The notes beneath the pieces were generated by a model. It had not been told where the DNA came from, did no database searches, and worked only from the letters and a program-made list of their open reading frames with translations. Shown here piece after piece: positions 1 through 8,993 of a DNA stretch of 64,000 nucleotides. The position numbers were made by a program, and so were the translations under genes. Origin of the DNA: Actinomycetes bacterium (lineage in GTDB: Bacteria; Actinomycetota; Actinomycetes; Actinomycetales; Microbacteriaceae); contig JAKPAC010000015.1 in assembly GCA_029779645.1 (NCBI GenBank), positions 56,498-120,497 of the forward strand, written 5' to 3'. Numbering within the stretch: the stretch's first letter is position 1; each line of letters begins with the position of its first letter.

Positions 1-385
1 CCTCGACCACCTCGTCGAGCGAGAGCCCGCCCTGCAGGTGCTGCTCGGGCGCCCAGCGCACCTCGCCGTAGACGACGCCGTCGGCCGCGAGGTCCTGCAC
101 GAACTCGCGCGCGACGCGGGTCAGTCCCTCCCGTGTCTGCATCACCGCGGTGGTGAGGTCGAAGGTCTTCAGGTACTCGACGAGCGAGCCCGCGTTGCAC
201 TGCTGCGTGAACCACTCGGCGAGCCCGGCGGGATTCGTGTCGGGCAGCTCGAGTCCGATCGACTGCCCCAGCTCGATGATCGTCTGCGGACGCAGCGCAC
301 CGTCGAGATGATCGTGCAGCGACACCTTCGGCAGGGAGCGCAGCGACGTGCCCTGAACCTCGAAGTCTTCAAACGTGCTCACCAT
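1..385 (-). CDS. add: Adenosine deaminase, N-terminal part (runs off the window)
   Basis: The first 128 codons are visible and the C-terminus lies left of the window. The family hydrolyses adenosine/deoxyadenosine to (deoxy)inosine with a catalytic zinc. Near residue 17-24 the protein reads LPKVSLHDHLDG, the conserved metal-ligand HxH region of the adenosine deaminase amidohydrolases. VVYGEVRWAPEQH near residue 110 also fits the family. The ATG at 385 is followed directly by family-like sequence. It is the last visible gene of a minus-strand nucleoside uptake and salvage cluster, 81 bp after the thymidine phosphorylase gene. The later catalytic His and Asp residues cannot be checked here. Confidence 0.9.
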   Translation of the reverse strand, partial: MVSTFEDFEVQGTSLRSLPKVSLHDHLDGALRPQTIIELGQSIGLELPDTNPAGLAEWFTQQCNAGSLVEYLKTFDLTTAVMQTREGLTRVAREFVQDLAADGVVYGEVRWAPEQHLQGGLSLDEVVE

Positions 386-466
386 GTCATGCTCTCTCTC
401 GTCCCCAGTGCCGTCAGCCGACCCTGTGCCGACCGTCAACCCTACCGCGCACCGGCGCCCGGCGCC

Positions 467-1768
467 CTACCCCGTGATGCGCTCGCGAATGAGCGGGCCG
501 GATGCCGCAGCCGTGTCGGCATCCGCGATCCGCCAGGCCCCGTCCAGCGCCGCGAGCGCCCGCTCGAACCGCGAGGGCTCGTCGGCGAGCAGCGTGAACA
601 GCGGCTGCCCCGCCGTGACCCGGTCGCCCGGCTTCGCGTGCAGGTCGATCCCCGCCGCGTGCTGCACCGGGTCCTGCGCGCGAGCGCGGCCGGCCCCCAG
701 GCGCCACGCGGCGATCCCGAACGGCAGCGCCTGCTGCTCGGCGAGCACGCCGTCGCGGTCGGCCGTGACGGTGTGGGTCTCGCGCGGTGCGGGCATCGGC
801 GCATCCGGGTCGCCGTCCTGGGCGCGGATCATCGCGCGCCACGTGTCCATCGCGCGCCCGTCGCGCAGCGCCGCCTCGACGTCGGCGTCCGGCTGCCCGG
901 CGAGTGCGAGCATCTCGCGGGCGAGGGCCACCGTCAGCTCCACCACGTCGCTCGGCCCGCCGCCGGCGAGCACCTCGACCGATTCGCGCACCTCGTTGGC
1001 GTTGCCGATCGCGAGCCCGAGCGGCGTGTTCATGTCGGTCAGCAGCGCGGTCGTGGCGACGCCCGAGTCGGTGCCGAGCGCCACCATGGTGCGCGCAAGC
1101 TCGCGCGCGTCGTCGATGTCGGTCATGAACGCGCCGCCGCCGAACTTCACGTCCAGCACGAGGGCGTCGGTGCCCTCGGCGATCTTCTTCGACATGATGC
1201 TCGAGGCGATCAGCGGGATCGCCTCGACGGTGCCCGTGACGTCGCGCAGGGCGTACAGCTTCTTGTCGGCGGGGGCGAGGCCCGCGCCGGCGGCGCAGAT
1301 CACGGCACCCACCTCGGCCAGCTGCGCGAACAGCTCCTCGTTGCTGAGGTCGGCGCGCCAGCCGGGGATCGACTCGAGCTTGTCGAGCGTGCCGCCGGTG
1401 TGGCCGAGCCCTCGACCCGAGAGCTGGGGCACGGCGACGCCGAAGGCGGCGACCAGCGGCGCGAGCGGGAGCGTGATCTTGTCGCCGACGCCGCCCGTGG
1501 AGTGCTTGTCGACCGTGCGCTTGCCCAGCGCGCGAAAGCTCATCCGCTCGCCCGAGGCGATCATGGCGTCGGTGAGCACGCGGATCTCGTCGCGCTCCAT
1601 GCCGTTCAGCAGCACCGCCATCGCGAACGCGGCCATCTGCGAGTCGGCGACGTAGCCGCGGGTGTAGGCGTCCACCATCCAGCGCAGCGCGCGCTCCTCG
1701 ACGGCGCCGCCGTCGCGCTTGGTGCGGATGACGTCGATCGCGTCAAAGGGCTCGGTCACGTCGCTCAT
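467..1768 (-). CDS. deoA: Thymidine / pyrimidine-nucleoside phosphorylase
   Basis: 433 residues, normal for the family. It cleaves thymidine, deoxyuridine or uridine with phosphate to free base plus (deoxy)ribose-1-phosphate in the cytosol. The phosphate-binding signature KHSTGGVGDK is at residues 88-97, preceded by the alpha-helical N-terminal domain and followed by LSGRGLGHTGGTLDKLE. The ATG at 1768 overlaps the cytidine deaminase stop (ATGA), so the two are translationally coupled. The context, downstream of a nucleoside importer and beside cdd and add, says it degrades imported nucleosides. The sequence cannot separate DeoA from the broader-specificity Pdp. Confidence 0.95.
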   Translation of the reverse strand: MSDVTEPFDAIDVIRTKRDGGAVEERALRWMVDAYTRGYVADSQMAAFAMAVLLNGMERDEIRVLTDAMIASGERMSFRALGKRTVDKHSTGGVGDKITLPLAPLVAAFGVAVPQLSGRGLGHTGGTLDKLESIPGWRADLSNEELFAQLAEVGAVICAAGAGLAPADKKLYALRDVTGTVEAIPLIASSIMSKKIAEGTDALVLDVKFGGGAFMTDIDDARELARTMVALGTDSGVATTALLTDMNTPLGLAIGNANEVRESVEVLAGGGPSDVVELTVALAREMLALAGQPDADVEAALRDGRAMDTWRAMIRAQDGDPDAPMPAPRETHTVTADRDGVLAEQQALPFGIAAWRLGAGRARAQDPVQHAAGIDLHAKPGDRVTAGQPLFTLLADEPSRFERALAALDGAWRIADADTAAASGPLIRERITG

Positions 1769-2166
1769 CGCGCCGCCTCCTCCAGGTCTCGGGGCCCGAA
1801 TGCGTCCGGGAGCACCTCGTCGATGGTGCGGATGCCCGAGACCGTCTCGAGCAGCATGCCCGGGATCGAGTGCTCGAACAGCAGCTGACGGCACCGGCCG
1901 CACGGCATGAGCGTCTTGCCCTCGCCGTCGACGCACACGAACGCCACCAGCTGGCCGCCGCCGGTCATGAACAGCTCGCCGACCATGGTGCACTCGGCGC
2001 ACAGGGTCACGCCGTACGAGGCGTTCTCGATGTTGCAGCCCGCCACGATGCGGCCGTCGCTCACGAGGGCCGCGGCGCCCACCTTGAAGCGCGAGTACGG
2101 GGCGTACGCCCGCTCCATCGCCGCGGTCGCGGCGTGGCGAAGCTCGTCCCAATCGATGTCGGTCAT
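1765..2166 (-). CDS. cdd: Cytidine deaminase
   Basis: 133 residues, the size of the homotetrameric cytidine deaminases that convert (deoxy)cytidine to (deoxy)uridine. Zinc-site motifs are present: CNIEN near 44-48, CAECT near 56-60 with the catalytic Glu, and PCGRC near 88-92 giving the other two zinc cysteines. The start has an AAGGAG ribosome site 7 nt upstream. The stop overlaps the deoA start. There is a 109-bp gap to the upstream permease gene, with no clear terminator, so it is probably cotranscribed with the transporter. Confidence 0.96.
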   Translation of the reverse strand: MTDIDWDELRHAATAAMERAYAPYSRFKVGAAALVSDGRIVAGCNIENASYGVTLCAECTMVGELFMTGGGQLVAFVCVDGEGKTLMPCGRCRQLLFEHSIPGMLLETVSGIRTIDEVLPDAFGPRDLEEAAR

Positions 2167-2275
2167 GCATCGGCTCCTTGCTGCTGTCGTGCGTGCGTCT
2201 CGCGCGGCTCTCGCGCGAAGCGTGGATGCGTCGGCTCGCCCGCTCGCGCGGCGCCCGTGCCGGTCGGCATCCGAG

Positions 2276-3580
2276 TCATCCCTTGATGTACGGCTTGCCC
2301 GACGCGGCGGGTGCCCGCACCTGCCCCGCGAAGCCGACGACGGCGAGGATCGTCACGAGGTAGGGCAGCATCGACATGAAGTCGCTGGGGATCGGCGAGC
2401 CGAGGTTGCTGAGCAGGGTCTGCAGCGCCGTGGCGAAGCCGAACAGCATCGCGGCGAGGGTCGCCTTGAGCGGATCCCAGCCGCCGAAGATGACGGCCGC
2501 GAGGGCGATGAAGCCGAGGCCGCCCGTCATCTCCTTGTCGAAGCCGCCGACCGAGCCGAGCGTGAAGTACGCGCCGCCGATGCCGGCGATGCCGCCCGCG
2601 AGCAGCACGTTCCAGAACCGGGTCGGGTTGACCTTGATGCCGACCGTGTCGGCCGCGGTCGGGTGCTCGCCCACGGCCCGCAGGCGCAGGCCCCAGCGGG
2701 TGCGGTAGAGACCCCAGGTGACCAGCGGCACGATGATGTACATGAGGTACACGATCAGGGTCTGGTTGAACACGACCGGGCCGATGATCGGGATGTCGCT
2801 CAGCAGCGGGATCGGCCAGCGCGGAAAGCGCTCGGGGCTGTTCAGCTCGGCGGTGTGCGGCTGCATGAGCGCGCCGTGCAGGAAGCTCGTCAGGCCCGTG
2901 ATCAGCACGTTGAGCACGACGCCGACGATGACCTGGTCGACGAGGTACTTGATCGAGAACACGGCCAGCACGGATGCGACGAGCGCGCCGGCGACGACCG
3001 CGCCGAGCAGCCCGAGGAAGAAGCTGCCGGTGATGCTGCCGATCAGCGCCGACGAGAACGCGGCGAAGAGGAACTGCGCCTCGATGGCCACGTTCACGAC
3101 GCCGACCCGCTCGCCGATCACGCCGCCGAGGGCGCCGAAGATGAGCGGCACCGAGAGCGAGAGCGCGCCGAACAGCAGGCCCGTGACCGGCACGAGCCCG
3201 CCCGCGGCCGACCAGGTGATGAAGGCGAACACCCCGATGAGGCCGAACAGGATCGTCACCCACATGCCGGCGCGCGCGTAGCGGCTCGCCATCCAGGTGG
3301 CGTAGGCCGTCAGCAGGAGCAACATGACCGTGCAGACGATCAGGGTGGATGCCGTCGGCACGCCGACGTCGCCGAGGTCGACCGACGACGTGCGGTCGCT
3401 GAGGCGGAACGTGCTCGTGCCGCTCCGGCTGAACGGGAACGCGAGCAGCCCGATCAGGACGGTGAAGATCGCGAGCGAGACCGGCAGCTTCCAGTGCCGC
3501 ACGCGCACGGTCTCGAGGCGGATGGTGCCGTCGTCGGGCAGGCCGAGGGCCCCGGTCTTGGCGGATCGCTTCGCGCTCAT
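2276..3580 (-). CDS. Nucleoside ABC transporter permease (second membrane subunit)
   Basis: 434 residues with about ten hydrophobic segments. It belongs to the BPD_transp_2 family of permeases that pair with BMP-type binding lipoproteins, the NupQ/YufQ-like subunit. Conserved stretches include GGVIGERVGVVNVAIE near residue 155 and LRAVGEHPTAADTVGI near 320. The ATG overlaps the stop of the preceding permease (ATGA). In the plasma membrane it would form the translocation channel with the 3577-4890 protein. Substrate (purine and/or pyrimidine nucleosides) is inferred from the BMP protein and the salvage genes downstream. Confidence 0.92.
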   Translation of the reverse strand: MSAKRSAKTGALGLPDDGTIRLETVRVRHWKLPVSLAIFTVLIGLLAFPFSRSGTSTFRLSDRTSSVDLGDVGVPTASTLIVCTVMLLLLTAYATWMASRYARAGMWVTILFGLIGVFAFITWSAAGGLVPVTGLLFGALSLSVPLIFGALGGVIGERVGVVNVAIEAQFLFAAFSSALIGSITGSFFLGLLGAVVAGALVASVLAVFSIKYLVDQVIVGVVLNVLITGLTSFLHGALMQPHTAELNSPERFPRWPIPLLSDIPIIGPVVFNQTLIVYLMYIIVPLVTWGLYRTRWGLRLRAVGEHPTAADTVGIKVNPTRFWNVLLAGGIAGIGGAYFTLGSVGGFDKEMTGGLGFIALAAVIFGGWDPLKATLAAMLFGFATALQTLLSNLGSPIPSDFMSMLPYLVTILAVVGFAGQVRAPAASGKPYIKG

Positions 3581-4890
3581 GCCGACACCGCCTTCTTCGC
3601 CGCCTGCCGACTGGCCTTGCGACTTGCCTTGCGGCTCACCGCCTGGGCGCGCTCGGCCTCGTCCTTGGGCAGGAAGAACACCGCCCGCACCAGCGGCGGC
3701 GCCGCGATGAACAGCACGATGAGCGCCTGCACGACCAGCACGATGTCGACGGGGATGCCCTCCGAGATCTGCATCGTGAAGCTGCCGGCCTTGAGCGCGC
3801 CGAAGAGGATGCCGGCGGCGAAGACGCCCCACGCGCGGCTGCGGCCGAGCAGCGCCACGGTGATGGCGTCGAACCCGATGCCCGCGTCGATGTGGCTGCT
3901 GAACCCGCTCGTGATCGTGCCCGCCATCTGGTTGACGCCGGCCAGGCCCGCGAGCGCGCCCGCGAAGGCCATGGCGTAGATGAGCACCCGCTCGACGTTG
4001 ACGCCGGCCGCCCGGGCGGCGAACGGGTTCGTCCCCACCGCGCGCATCCGGAAGCCGAGCGCCGAGCGCTCGATCAGCCACCAGACGAAGATCGTCGCCG
4101 CGATCGCGACGATGAAGCCCCAGTTGACGGTGAGCGGCGCGTCGAACAGCTTCGGGAACTGCGCGCTCGGCGGCGTCGCCGGCGAGATCGGCTGTGTGCC
4201 GCCCGGGCGCATCAGCAGGCCCGGCGTCGACAGCAGCCACGAGACGAAGTAGAGCGCGATGAAGTTCAGCATGATCGTGAGGATCACCTCGTGCGCCCCC
4301 GTGCGCGCCTTGAGCAGGCCGACGATGCCGCCCCAGACGAGGCCGCCGAGGATGCCGGCGAGGACCGTGAGCGGCAGGTGGATGAACATCGGCGCGTCGA
4401 CGGAGAACGCGACGAAGCCTGCGGCCGCCGCGCCCATCAGCATCTGGCCGCGACCACCGATGTTGAACAGGCCGACGCGGAACGCGAGGCCGACGCCGAG
4501 ACCGGCCGCGATCAGCGGCGTCGCGAAGTTCAGGGTGTCGGTGAGCGGCTTGATCGCGCGGACGAAGCTCGGGGCGTCGTAGTTGAAGATCGCGCCGCGG
4601 AACAGGGCCGCGTACGCGCCGCTGACCGAATCCCACACGGCGCGAAGCATGTCCATCGGCTGCGCGAAGAAGTAGCCGGCGGTGCGCTGCACGTCCTCGT
4701 CGGTGAGGGCGATCAGGATGCCGCCGATCACCATCGAGAGCACGATGGCGAGCACCGTCGTCACCACGTTGCCGCGCAGCAGCTCGGTGATCAGCCGGTT
4801 CTGGCGGGGCGCCGGGGCGACGCTCGGCTGCACCTCCTGGCCGGTGAGCGGGCCCGACACGGGGGGCAGCTCTGGGGGGTTCACGGTCAT
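3577..4890 (-). CDS. Nucleoside ABC transporter permease (first membrane subunit)
   Basis: 437 residues. The N-terminal 30 residues are cytosolic, then a first membrane helix (VVTTVLAIVLSMVIGGILIAL) and a multi-helix BPD_transp_2 core follow. The family-typical GLAFRVGLFNIGGRGQ is near residue 133, and FRMRAVGTNPFAARAAGV lies in the cytoplasmic loop. A short Lys/Arg-rich tail (repeated KASRK) ends the protein. It overlaps the ATPase gene upstream and the second permease downstream by 4 bp each, the usual arrangement for a stoichiometric transporter operon. It resembles the NupP/YufP-type partner. Confidence 0.92.
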   Translation of the reverse strand: MTVNPPELPPVSGPLTGQEVQPSVAPAPRQNRLITELLRGNVVTTVLAIVLSMVIGGILIALTDEDVQRTAGYFFAQPMDMLRAVWDSVSGAYAALFRGAIFNYDAPSFVRAIKPLTDTLNFATPLIAAGLGVGLAFRVGLFNIGGRGQMLMGAAAAGFVAFSVDAPMFIHLPLTVLAGILGGLVWGGIVGLLKARTGAHEVILTIMLNFIALYFVSWLLSTPGLLMRPGGTQPISPATPPSAQFPKLFDAPLTVNWGFIVAIAATIFVWWLIERSALGFRMRAVGTNPFAARAAGVNVERVLIYAMAFAGALAGLAGVNQMAGTITSGFSSHIDAGIGFDAITVALLGRSRAWGVFAAGILFGALKAGSFTMQISEGIPVDIVLVVQALIVLFIAAPPLVRAVFFLPKDEAERAQAVSRKASRKASRQAAKKAVSA

Positions 4891-6401
4891 GCGATCACCT
4901 CGTGGCTCGCCTCTCCGGCCATCATCAGGCCCAGCGTCTCTCGTGGGGCGTCGCCCGGGACGATGCCCACGATGGTGCCGCGGTACATCACGGCGATGCG
5001 ATCGGCGAGCGCGCTGACCTCGTCGAGCTCGGTCGAGACCACGATCACCGGCACGCCCGCGTCGCGCGTGGCGACGATGCGCTTGTGCACGAACTCGATC
5101 GAGCCGACGTCGATGCCGCGCGTGGGCTGCGACGCGACGAACAGCTTGAGCGGGCGGCTCAGCTCGCGGGCGAGCACGACCTTCTGCTGGTTTCCGCCGG
5201 AGAGCTTGCCGGCGGGGGTGTCGGGGCCCTGCGTGCGGATGTCGAACTCTTCGATCTTCTCCTCGGCGAACTCGCGCAGCACGCCGCGCTGCAGCGTCGC
5301 GGCCCGGAAGAAGGGCGCGCCGGCGGTGCGGTTGAGGATCAGGTTCTCGGCGACCGTGAACTCGCCCACGAGCCCGTCGGTCGTGCGGTCCTCGGGGACG
5401 AAGCCGACGCCGGCGTCGATGATCTGCTTCACGTTGCTGCCCAGCAGCTCGACGCCATCGAGGCTGATCGAGCCCGTGGCGCCGTGCTGGAGCCCGATGA
5501 TCGCCTCGGTCAGCTCGGTCTGCCCGTTGCCCTGCACGCCGGCGATCGCGAGCACCTCGCCGGGCTGCACGGTGAAGCTCACGTCGTTGACGACGAGCTG
5601 GCCGTCTGCGCTGCGCACCCGCAGGTGCTCGACGACCAGGCCTCCGGGGCGAAGCTGCGGTGGGTCCTTGTGCACGGTCAGCTCGACGGCGCGGCCGACC
5701 ATCAGCGACGCGAGCTCGACGTTCGTCGCGGTCGGCTCGGCCTCGCCCACCACCTTGCCGAGGCGGATGACGGTGATGCGGTCGGCGACCTCGCGCACCT
5801 CGCGCAGCTTGTGGGTGATGAAGACGATCGCGGTGCCGTCATCGCGAAGGGTCCGCATGATGCCCATGAGCTCGTCGGTCTCCTGCGGCGTGAGCACCGC
5901 GGTCGGCTCATCGAACACGAGCACCTGCGCGTCGCTCGCGAGCGCCTTGATGATCTCGACGCGCTGCTGCACGCCCACCGGCAGGTCGCCCACGATCGCA
6001 TCGGGATCGATGTCGAAGCCGAATCGTGCGGCGACCTCGCGCACGTGCGCGCGCGCCCTGTTCAGGTCGAGCGCTCCGGCGAAGCGGGTGGTCTCGTGCC
6101 CCAGCATCACGTTCTCGGCGACGGTGAACACCGGCACGAGCATGAAGTGCTGGTGCACCATCCCGATGCCGGCGGCCATCGCGTCACCCGGCCCGCGGAA
6201 GTGCTGCACGACGTCATCGAGGATGATCTCGCCCTCATCCGCCGTGTACAGGCCGTAGAGCACGTTCATCAGCGTCGATTTTCCTGCGCCGTTCTCGCCG
6301 AGCAGCGCGTGGATCTCACCGGGCCGAACGACGAGGTCGATGTGGTCGTTGGCGACGAGCGCGCCAAAGCGCTTCGTGATGCCGCGGAGCTCAAGCTTCA
6401 T
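4887..6401 (-). CDS. Nucleoside/sugar-type ABC transporter ATP-binding protein (two fused ATPase domains)
   Basis: 504 residues with two ABC domains, as in RbsA/MglA/NupO-type proteins. Domain 1 has Walker A GENGAGKST near 36-44, and DEPTAVLTPQE as Walker B. Domain 2 has the usual degenerate P-loop GVQGNGQTEL, an intact signature LSGGNQQKVVLARELSR and SQPTRGIDVGS. Only one site is therefore expected to be fully catalytic, as is normal for the family. It is separated from the upstream BMP gene by a strong hairpin and overlaps the permease gene downstream by 4 bp. Confidence 0.95.
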   Translation of the reverse strand: MKLELRGITKRFGALVANDHIDLVVRPGEIHALLGENGAGKSTLMNVLYGLYTADEGEIILDDVVQHFRGPGDAMAAGIGMVHQHFMLVPVFTVAENVMLGHETTRFAGALDLNRARAHVREVAARFGFDIDPDAIVGDLPVGVQQRVEIIKALASDAQVLVFDEPTAVLTPQETDELMGIMRTLRDDGTAIVFITHKLREVREVADRITVIRLGKVVGEAEPTATNVELASLMVGRAVELTVHKDPPQLRPGGLVVEHLRVRSADGQLVVNDVSFTVQPGEVLAIAGVQGNGQTELTEAIIGLQHGATGSISLDGVELLGSNVKQIIDAGVGFVPEDRTTDGLVGEFTVAENLILNRTAGAPFFRAATLQRGVLREFAEEKIEEFDIRTQGPDTPAGKLSGGNQQKVVLARELSRPLKLFVASQPTRGIDVGSIEFVHKRIVATRDAGVPVIVVSTELDEVSALADRIAVMYRGTIVGIVPGDAPRETLGLMMAGEASHEVIA

Positions 6402-6457
6402 ATCGCAAACCTATCGAGAAGTGCCGATCCACGCACGGGAGCAGACACGAGAAATGC

Positions 6458-6498
6458 CGTACGGCCGGGCAGCGAGCGAGTCGCTGTCCGGCCGTACG
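6458..6498 (-). terminator. Long hairpin between the BMP gene and its ABC ATPase
   Basis: CGTACGGCCGG (6458-6468) pairs with CCGGCCGTACG (6488-6498). Inside it CAGCGA (6470-6475) pairs with TCGCTG (6481-6486) across a G-U pair, leaving the 5-nt loop GCGAG. That makes an almost continuous 18-bp stem 15 nt after the BMP stop codon. No clear T-run follows, so a partial terminator or mRNA-stabilising structure is likely. This would give more binding protein than transporter. Confidence 0.8.
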
Positions 6499-6513
6499 TG
6501 CCTGCCGTCGAAC

Positions 6514-7623
6514 CTACGGCGAAGCGGGCGAGTCGACCTTGATGGTGCCCTTGATGATCGCGGCCGCGATCTCGTCGAGCTTGCCGGGGAGGTCGGGGTT
6601 GATCTTCGACTCGAAGTCGTGGAACGGCGAGAGGCTCACGCCGTTGTTCTCGAGCGTGCCAACGAAGGGCGTCACGTCGAAGGTGCCGGCGGCGGCCTCC
6701 TTGACGGCCTCGTACACGGCGACGTCGATGCCCTTCATGATCGAGACGAGCAGCAGGTCGCCGACCGACGGGTCGGTCAGGAACACGTCGGCGTCGACGC
6801 CGAGCATGGCGATGCCGCCGCCCGAGTCGCGGATCGCCTCGGCGGCCGACTGGTAGATCGGGCCGCCGACCGGGAGCAGCACGTCGGCGCCCTGGTCGAT
6901 GAGGCCCTGGGCCATCTGCTTCGCCTTGTCGTTCTTCTTGAACTCGTCGGTGAACTGGCCGTCCTGCGCGTCGATGCTCCAGCCGAGGACCTGCACGTCG
7001 GTGCCGTTCTGCTCGTTGTAGTAGTCGACGCCGAGCTCGTAGCCGTCCATGAAGATCGTCACGGGCGGGATCTTGGCGCCGCCGAAGGTGCCGACGATGC
7101 CCGACTCGGAGTACGACGCGGCCGCGTAGCCGCCGAGGAAGGCGGCCTGCGCGGTGTCGAAGACCAGGGGCTTGATGTTCGGGGCGTCGGTGGTGCCGTC
7201 GAAGTCGTTGTCGGCCCAGTCGTCGATGATCGCGTACTGCACGTCGGGGTTCGCGAGCGCCGACTCGACGGTCGGCGCGCTCAGCATGAAGCCGACCGAG
7301 ATGATCAGGGTGCAGCCGTCGTTGACGAGGCCGTCGAGGTTGGCGGCGTAGTCGCTGGCCGACTTCGACTCGGTCTTGCCGATCTTGACGCCCAGCTCGT
7401 CCGCGGCGCGGGTCAGGCCCTCGAAGCCGCTCTGGTTGAACGACTTGTCGTCGAAGCCGCCCTCGTCCGAGACCATGCAGGGCTTGAAGCCGTCGGCTGC
7501 GCCGCCGCCCGAGGCACCGCCCGAGGGGCTGGTCTCAGGTGCGCTGCCACAGCCCGCCAGCGCGACGAGCATTCCGGCAGCGGCGAACGCCCCGAAGACT
7601 TTCTTAGAAGTAGAGATAGACAC
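6514..7623 (-). CDS. BMP-family nucleoside-binding lipoprotein
   Basis: 369 residues. The N-terminus has a type II signal peptide with a LAGC lipobox, so the mature protein is expected to be anchored outside the membrane. A Ser/Gly-rich linker is followed by the BMP (PnrA-like) fold, with family-typical segments such as DEGGFDDKSFNQS near 61 and YAIIDDWADNDF. I chose the GTG at 7623 because GGAGG lies 5 nt upstream and the signal peptide starts right after it. It captures nucleosides for the ABC importer encoded downstream. It is the first gene of the cluster; a small 6-bp hairpin sits in its leader. Confidence 0.94.
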   Translation of the reverse strand: MSISTSKKVFGAFAAAGMLVALAGCGSAPETSPSGGASGGGAADGFKPCMVSDEGGFDDKSFNQSGFEGLTRAADELGVKIGKTESKSASDYAANLDGLVNDGCTLIISVGFMLSAPTVESALANPDVQYAIIDDWADNDFDGTTDAPNIKPLVFDTAQAAFLGGYAAASYSESGIVGTFGGAKIPPVTIFMDGYELGVDYYNEQNGTDVQVLGWSIDAQDGQFTDEFKKNDKAKQMAQGLIDQGADVLLPVGGPIYQSAAEAIRDSGGGIAMLGVDADVFLTDPSVGDLLLVSIMKGIDVAVYEAVKEAAAGTFDVTPFVGTLENNGVSLSPFHDFESKINPDLPGKLDEIAAAIIKGTIKVDSPASP

Positions 7624-7773
7624 GCACGCCTCCACGTTTCTTGGTCCCGCGGATCTCGCGGGATACCTGCTCAAGCTACCGATTCACTCGCGTCGCACGC
7701 ACCCCGCGCCCGCGAACGCGGCGGAAAGGTTACCAAGACGCAATATTGGGCCCGGGCGAGCTCCCGAGCCGGG

Positions 7774-8889
7774 TCAGAGCACGTTCCCGCGCCCGGTGAG
7801 CTTGAGCGCGTCGACGACGCCCTTCACGCGCTGAGCGTGCTCGCTGGTGGTCACCAGCAGCGCGTCCTCGGTGTCGACCACCACGATGTCCTTCACGCCG
7901 ATGAGGCTGATGATGCGCGGGGTCTGACTCACGACGATGCCGCTGGATGCGTCGGCCAGCACCCGCGCGTTCTCGCCGAGGATCGCCAGGTTCTCCTTGC
8001 GCCCGCCCGAGTTGAGCTTGGCGAGGCTCGCGAAGTCGCCCACGTCGTCCCACTCGAAGTGGCCGGGCACCACGGCGAGGCGCCCGGCCTCCGCGGCGGG
8101 CTCCGCGACCGCGTAGTCGATCGCGATCTTCGGCAGCCGCGGCCAGACCCGGTCGACGACGGGGCCGCGCCGATCGCGGTCGTCCCACGCCTCGGCGAGC
8201 TCGAGCAGGCCCGCGTGCAGCTCGGGCGCGCTCTGCGCCATCTGCTCGAGCAGCACGTCGGCGCGCGTGATGAACATGCCGGCGTTCCAGAGGTAGCTGC
8301 GATCGGCGACGTACTCGCGGGCGGTCTCGAGGCTGGGCTTCTCGACGAAGCGCTCCACGAACATCGCCTCGGGCGCGCCGTCGATGATCAGCTCCCCCGC
8401 GCGCTTGATGTACCCGAAGCCGATCGCGGGCTCGATGGGCGGGATCCCGATCGTGCAGATGTATCCCGCGGATGCCACCGCCACCGCCTGCCGCACGGCG
8501 TGCTCGAACAGCCGCAGGCCCTTGATGACGTGATCGGCGTGGAACGACCCGATGATCACGTCCGGCTCGCGGCGCACCAGGATGGCGGCGGCCAGCCCGA
8601 TGGCAGCCGCGGAGTCGCGCGGCTCGGATTCGAGGATGACGTTCTTGTCGGCGATGCCGGGCAGCTCGGCCTCGACCGCCGCGCGGTGCGCGCGGCCGGT
8701 GACCACGGCGATGCGGTCGTCGCCGACGAGCGGCGCGATGCGATCCCACGTGTCGCGCAGCAGCGTCTGGCCCGAGCCCGTGAGGTCGTGCAGGAACTTC
8801 GGCGCGTCAGCGCGCGAGAGCGGCCACAGCCTGCTGCCGATGCCGCCCGCGGGGATCACGGCGTACAGGTGCTCGATTGGCTCAGACAT
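7774..8889 (-). CDS. manC: Mannose-1-phosphate guanylyltransferase
   Basis: 371 residues. It makes GDP-mannose from mannose-1-phosphate and GTP for glycan and glycolipid synthesis. The nucleotidyltransferase signature VIPAGGIGSRLWPLSR is near residues 10-25, FVEKP near 180 and WNAGMF near 200. It lacks the phosphomannose isomerase C-terminal domain of bifunctional ManC/AlgA proteins, as is common in actinobacteria. The ATG at 8889 lies 6 nt after a TATCCT box, so the transcript is probably leaderless. No other sugar-nucleotide genes are adjacent. Confidence 0.92.
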   Translation of the reverse strand: MSEPIEHLYAVIPAGGIGSRLWPLSRADAPKFLHDLTGSGQTLLRDTWDRIAPLVGDDRIAVVTGRAHRAAVEAELPGIADKNVILESEPRDSAAAIGLAAAILVRREPDVIIGSFHADHVIKGLRLFEHAVRQAVAVASAGYICTIGIPPIEPAIGFGYIKRAGELIIDGAPEAMFVERFVEKPSLETAREYVADRSYLWNAGMFITRADVLLEQMAQSAPELHAGLLELAEAWDDRDRRGPVVDRVWPRLPKIAIDYAVAEPAAEAGRLAVVPGHFEWDDVGDFASLAKLNSGGRKENLAILGENARVLADASSGIVVSQTPRIISLIGVKDIVVVDTEDALLVTTSEHAQRVKGVVDALKLTGRGNVL

Positions 8890-8895
8890 GTGGCC

Positions 8896-8901
8896 AGGAT
8901 A
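8896..8901 (-). promoter_or_regulatory. Leaderless -10 box of manC
   Basis: TATCCT ends 6 nt before the ATG at 8889, so transcription would begin at the start codon. It matches the TANNNT-N6-RTG pattern used by many genes in this window. Confidence 0.65.
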
Positions 8902-8957
8902 GCCGCCGCGCAATCCGAGCCGCCGCGTCGCCTAGGATGGATCCGAGGCCCGCCCTG

Positions 8958-8987
8958 TCGACACTCGCCGACGGCGGGCCGTAGGCT
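8958..8987 (+). promoter_or_regulatory. Promoter of the sdh operon leader
   Basis: A TCGACA -35-like element (8958-8963) is followed, 18 bp on, by TAGGCT (8982-8987), then 6 nt and an ATG at 8994. Transcription would start at the ATG of the short leader frame, about 62 nt before sdhC. Confidence 0.6.
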
Positions 8988-8993
8988 GGGGCG

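Noticed and set aside
7624..7773. A purine-type riboswitch before the nucleoside transporter
   Set aside because: The leader has only a small 6-bp hairpin and none of the conserved purine-aptamer loops.
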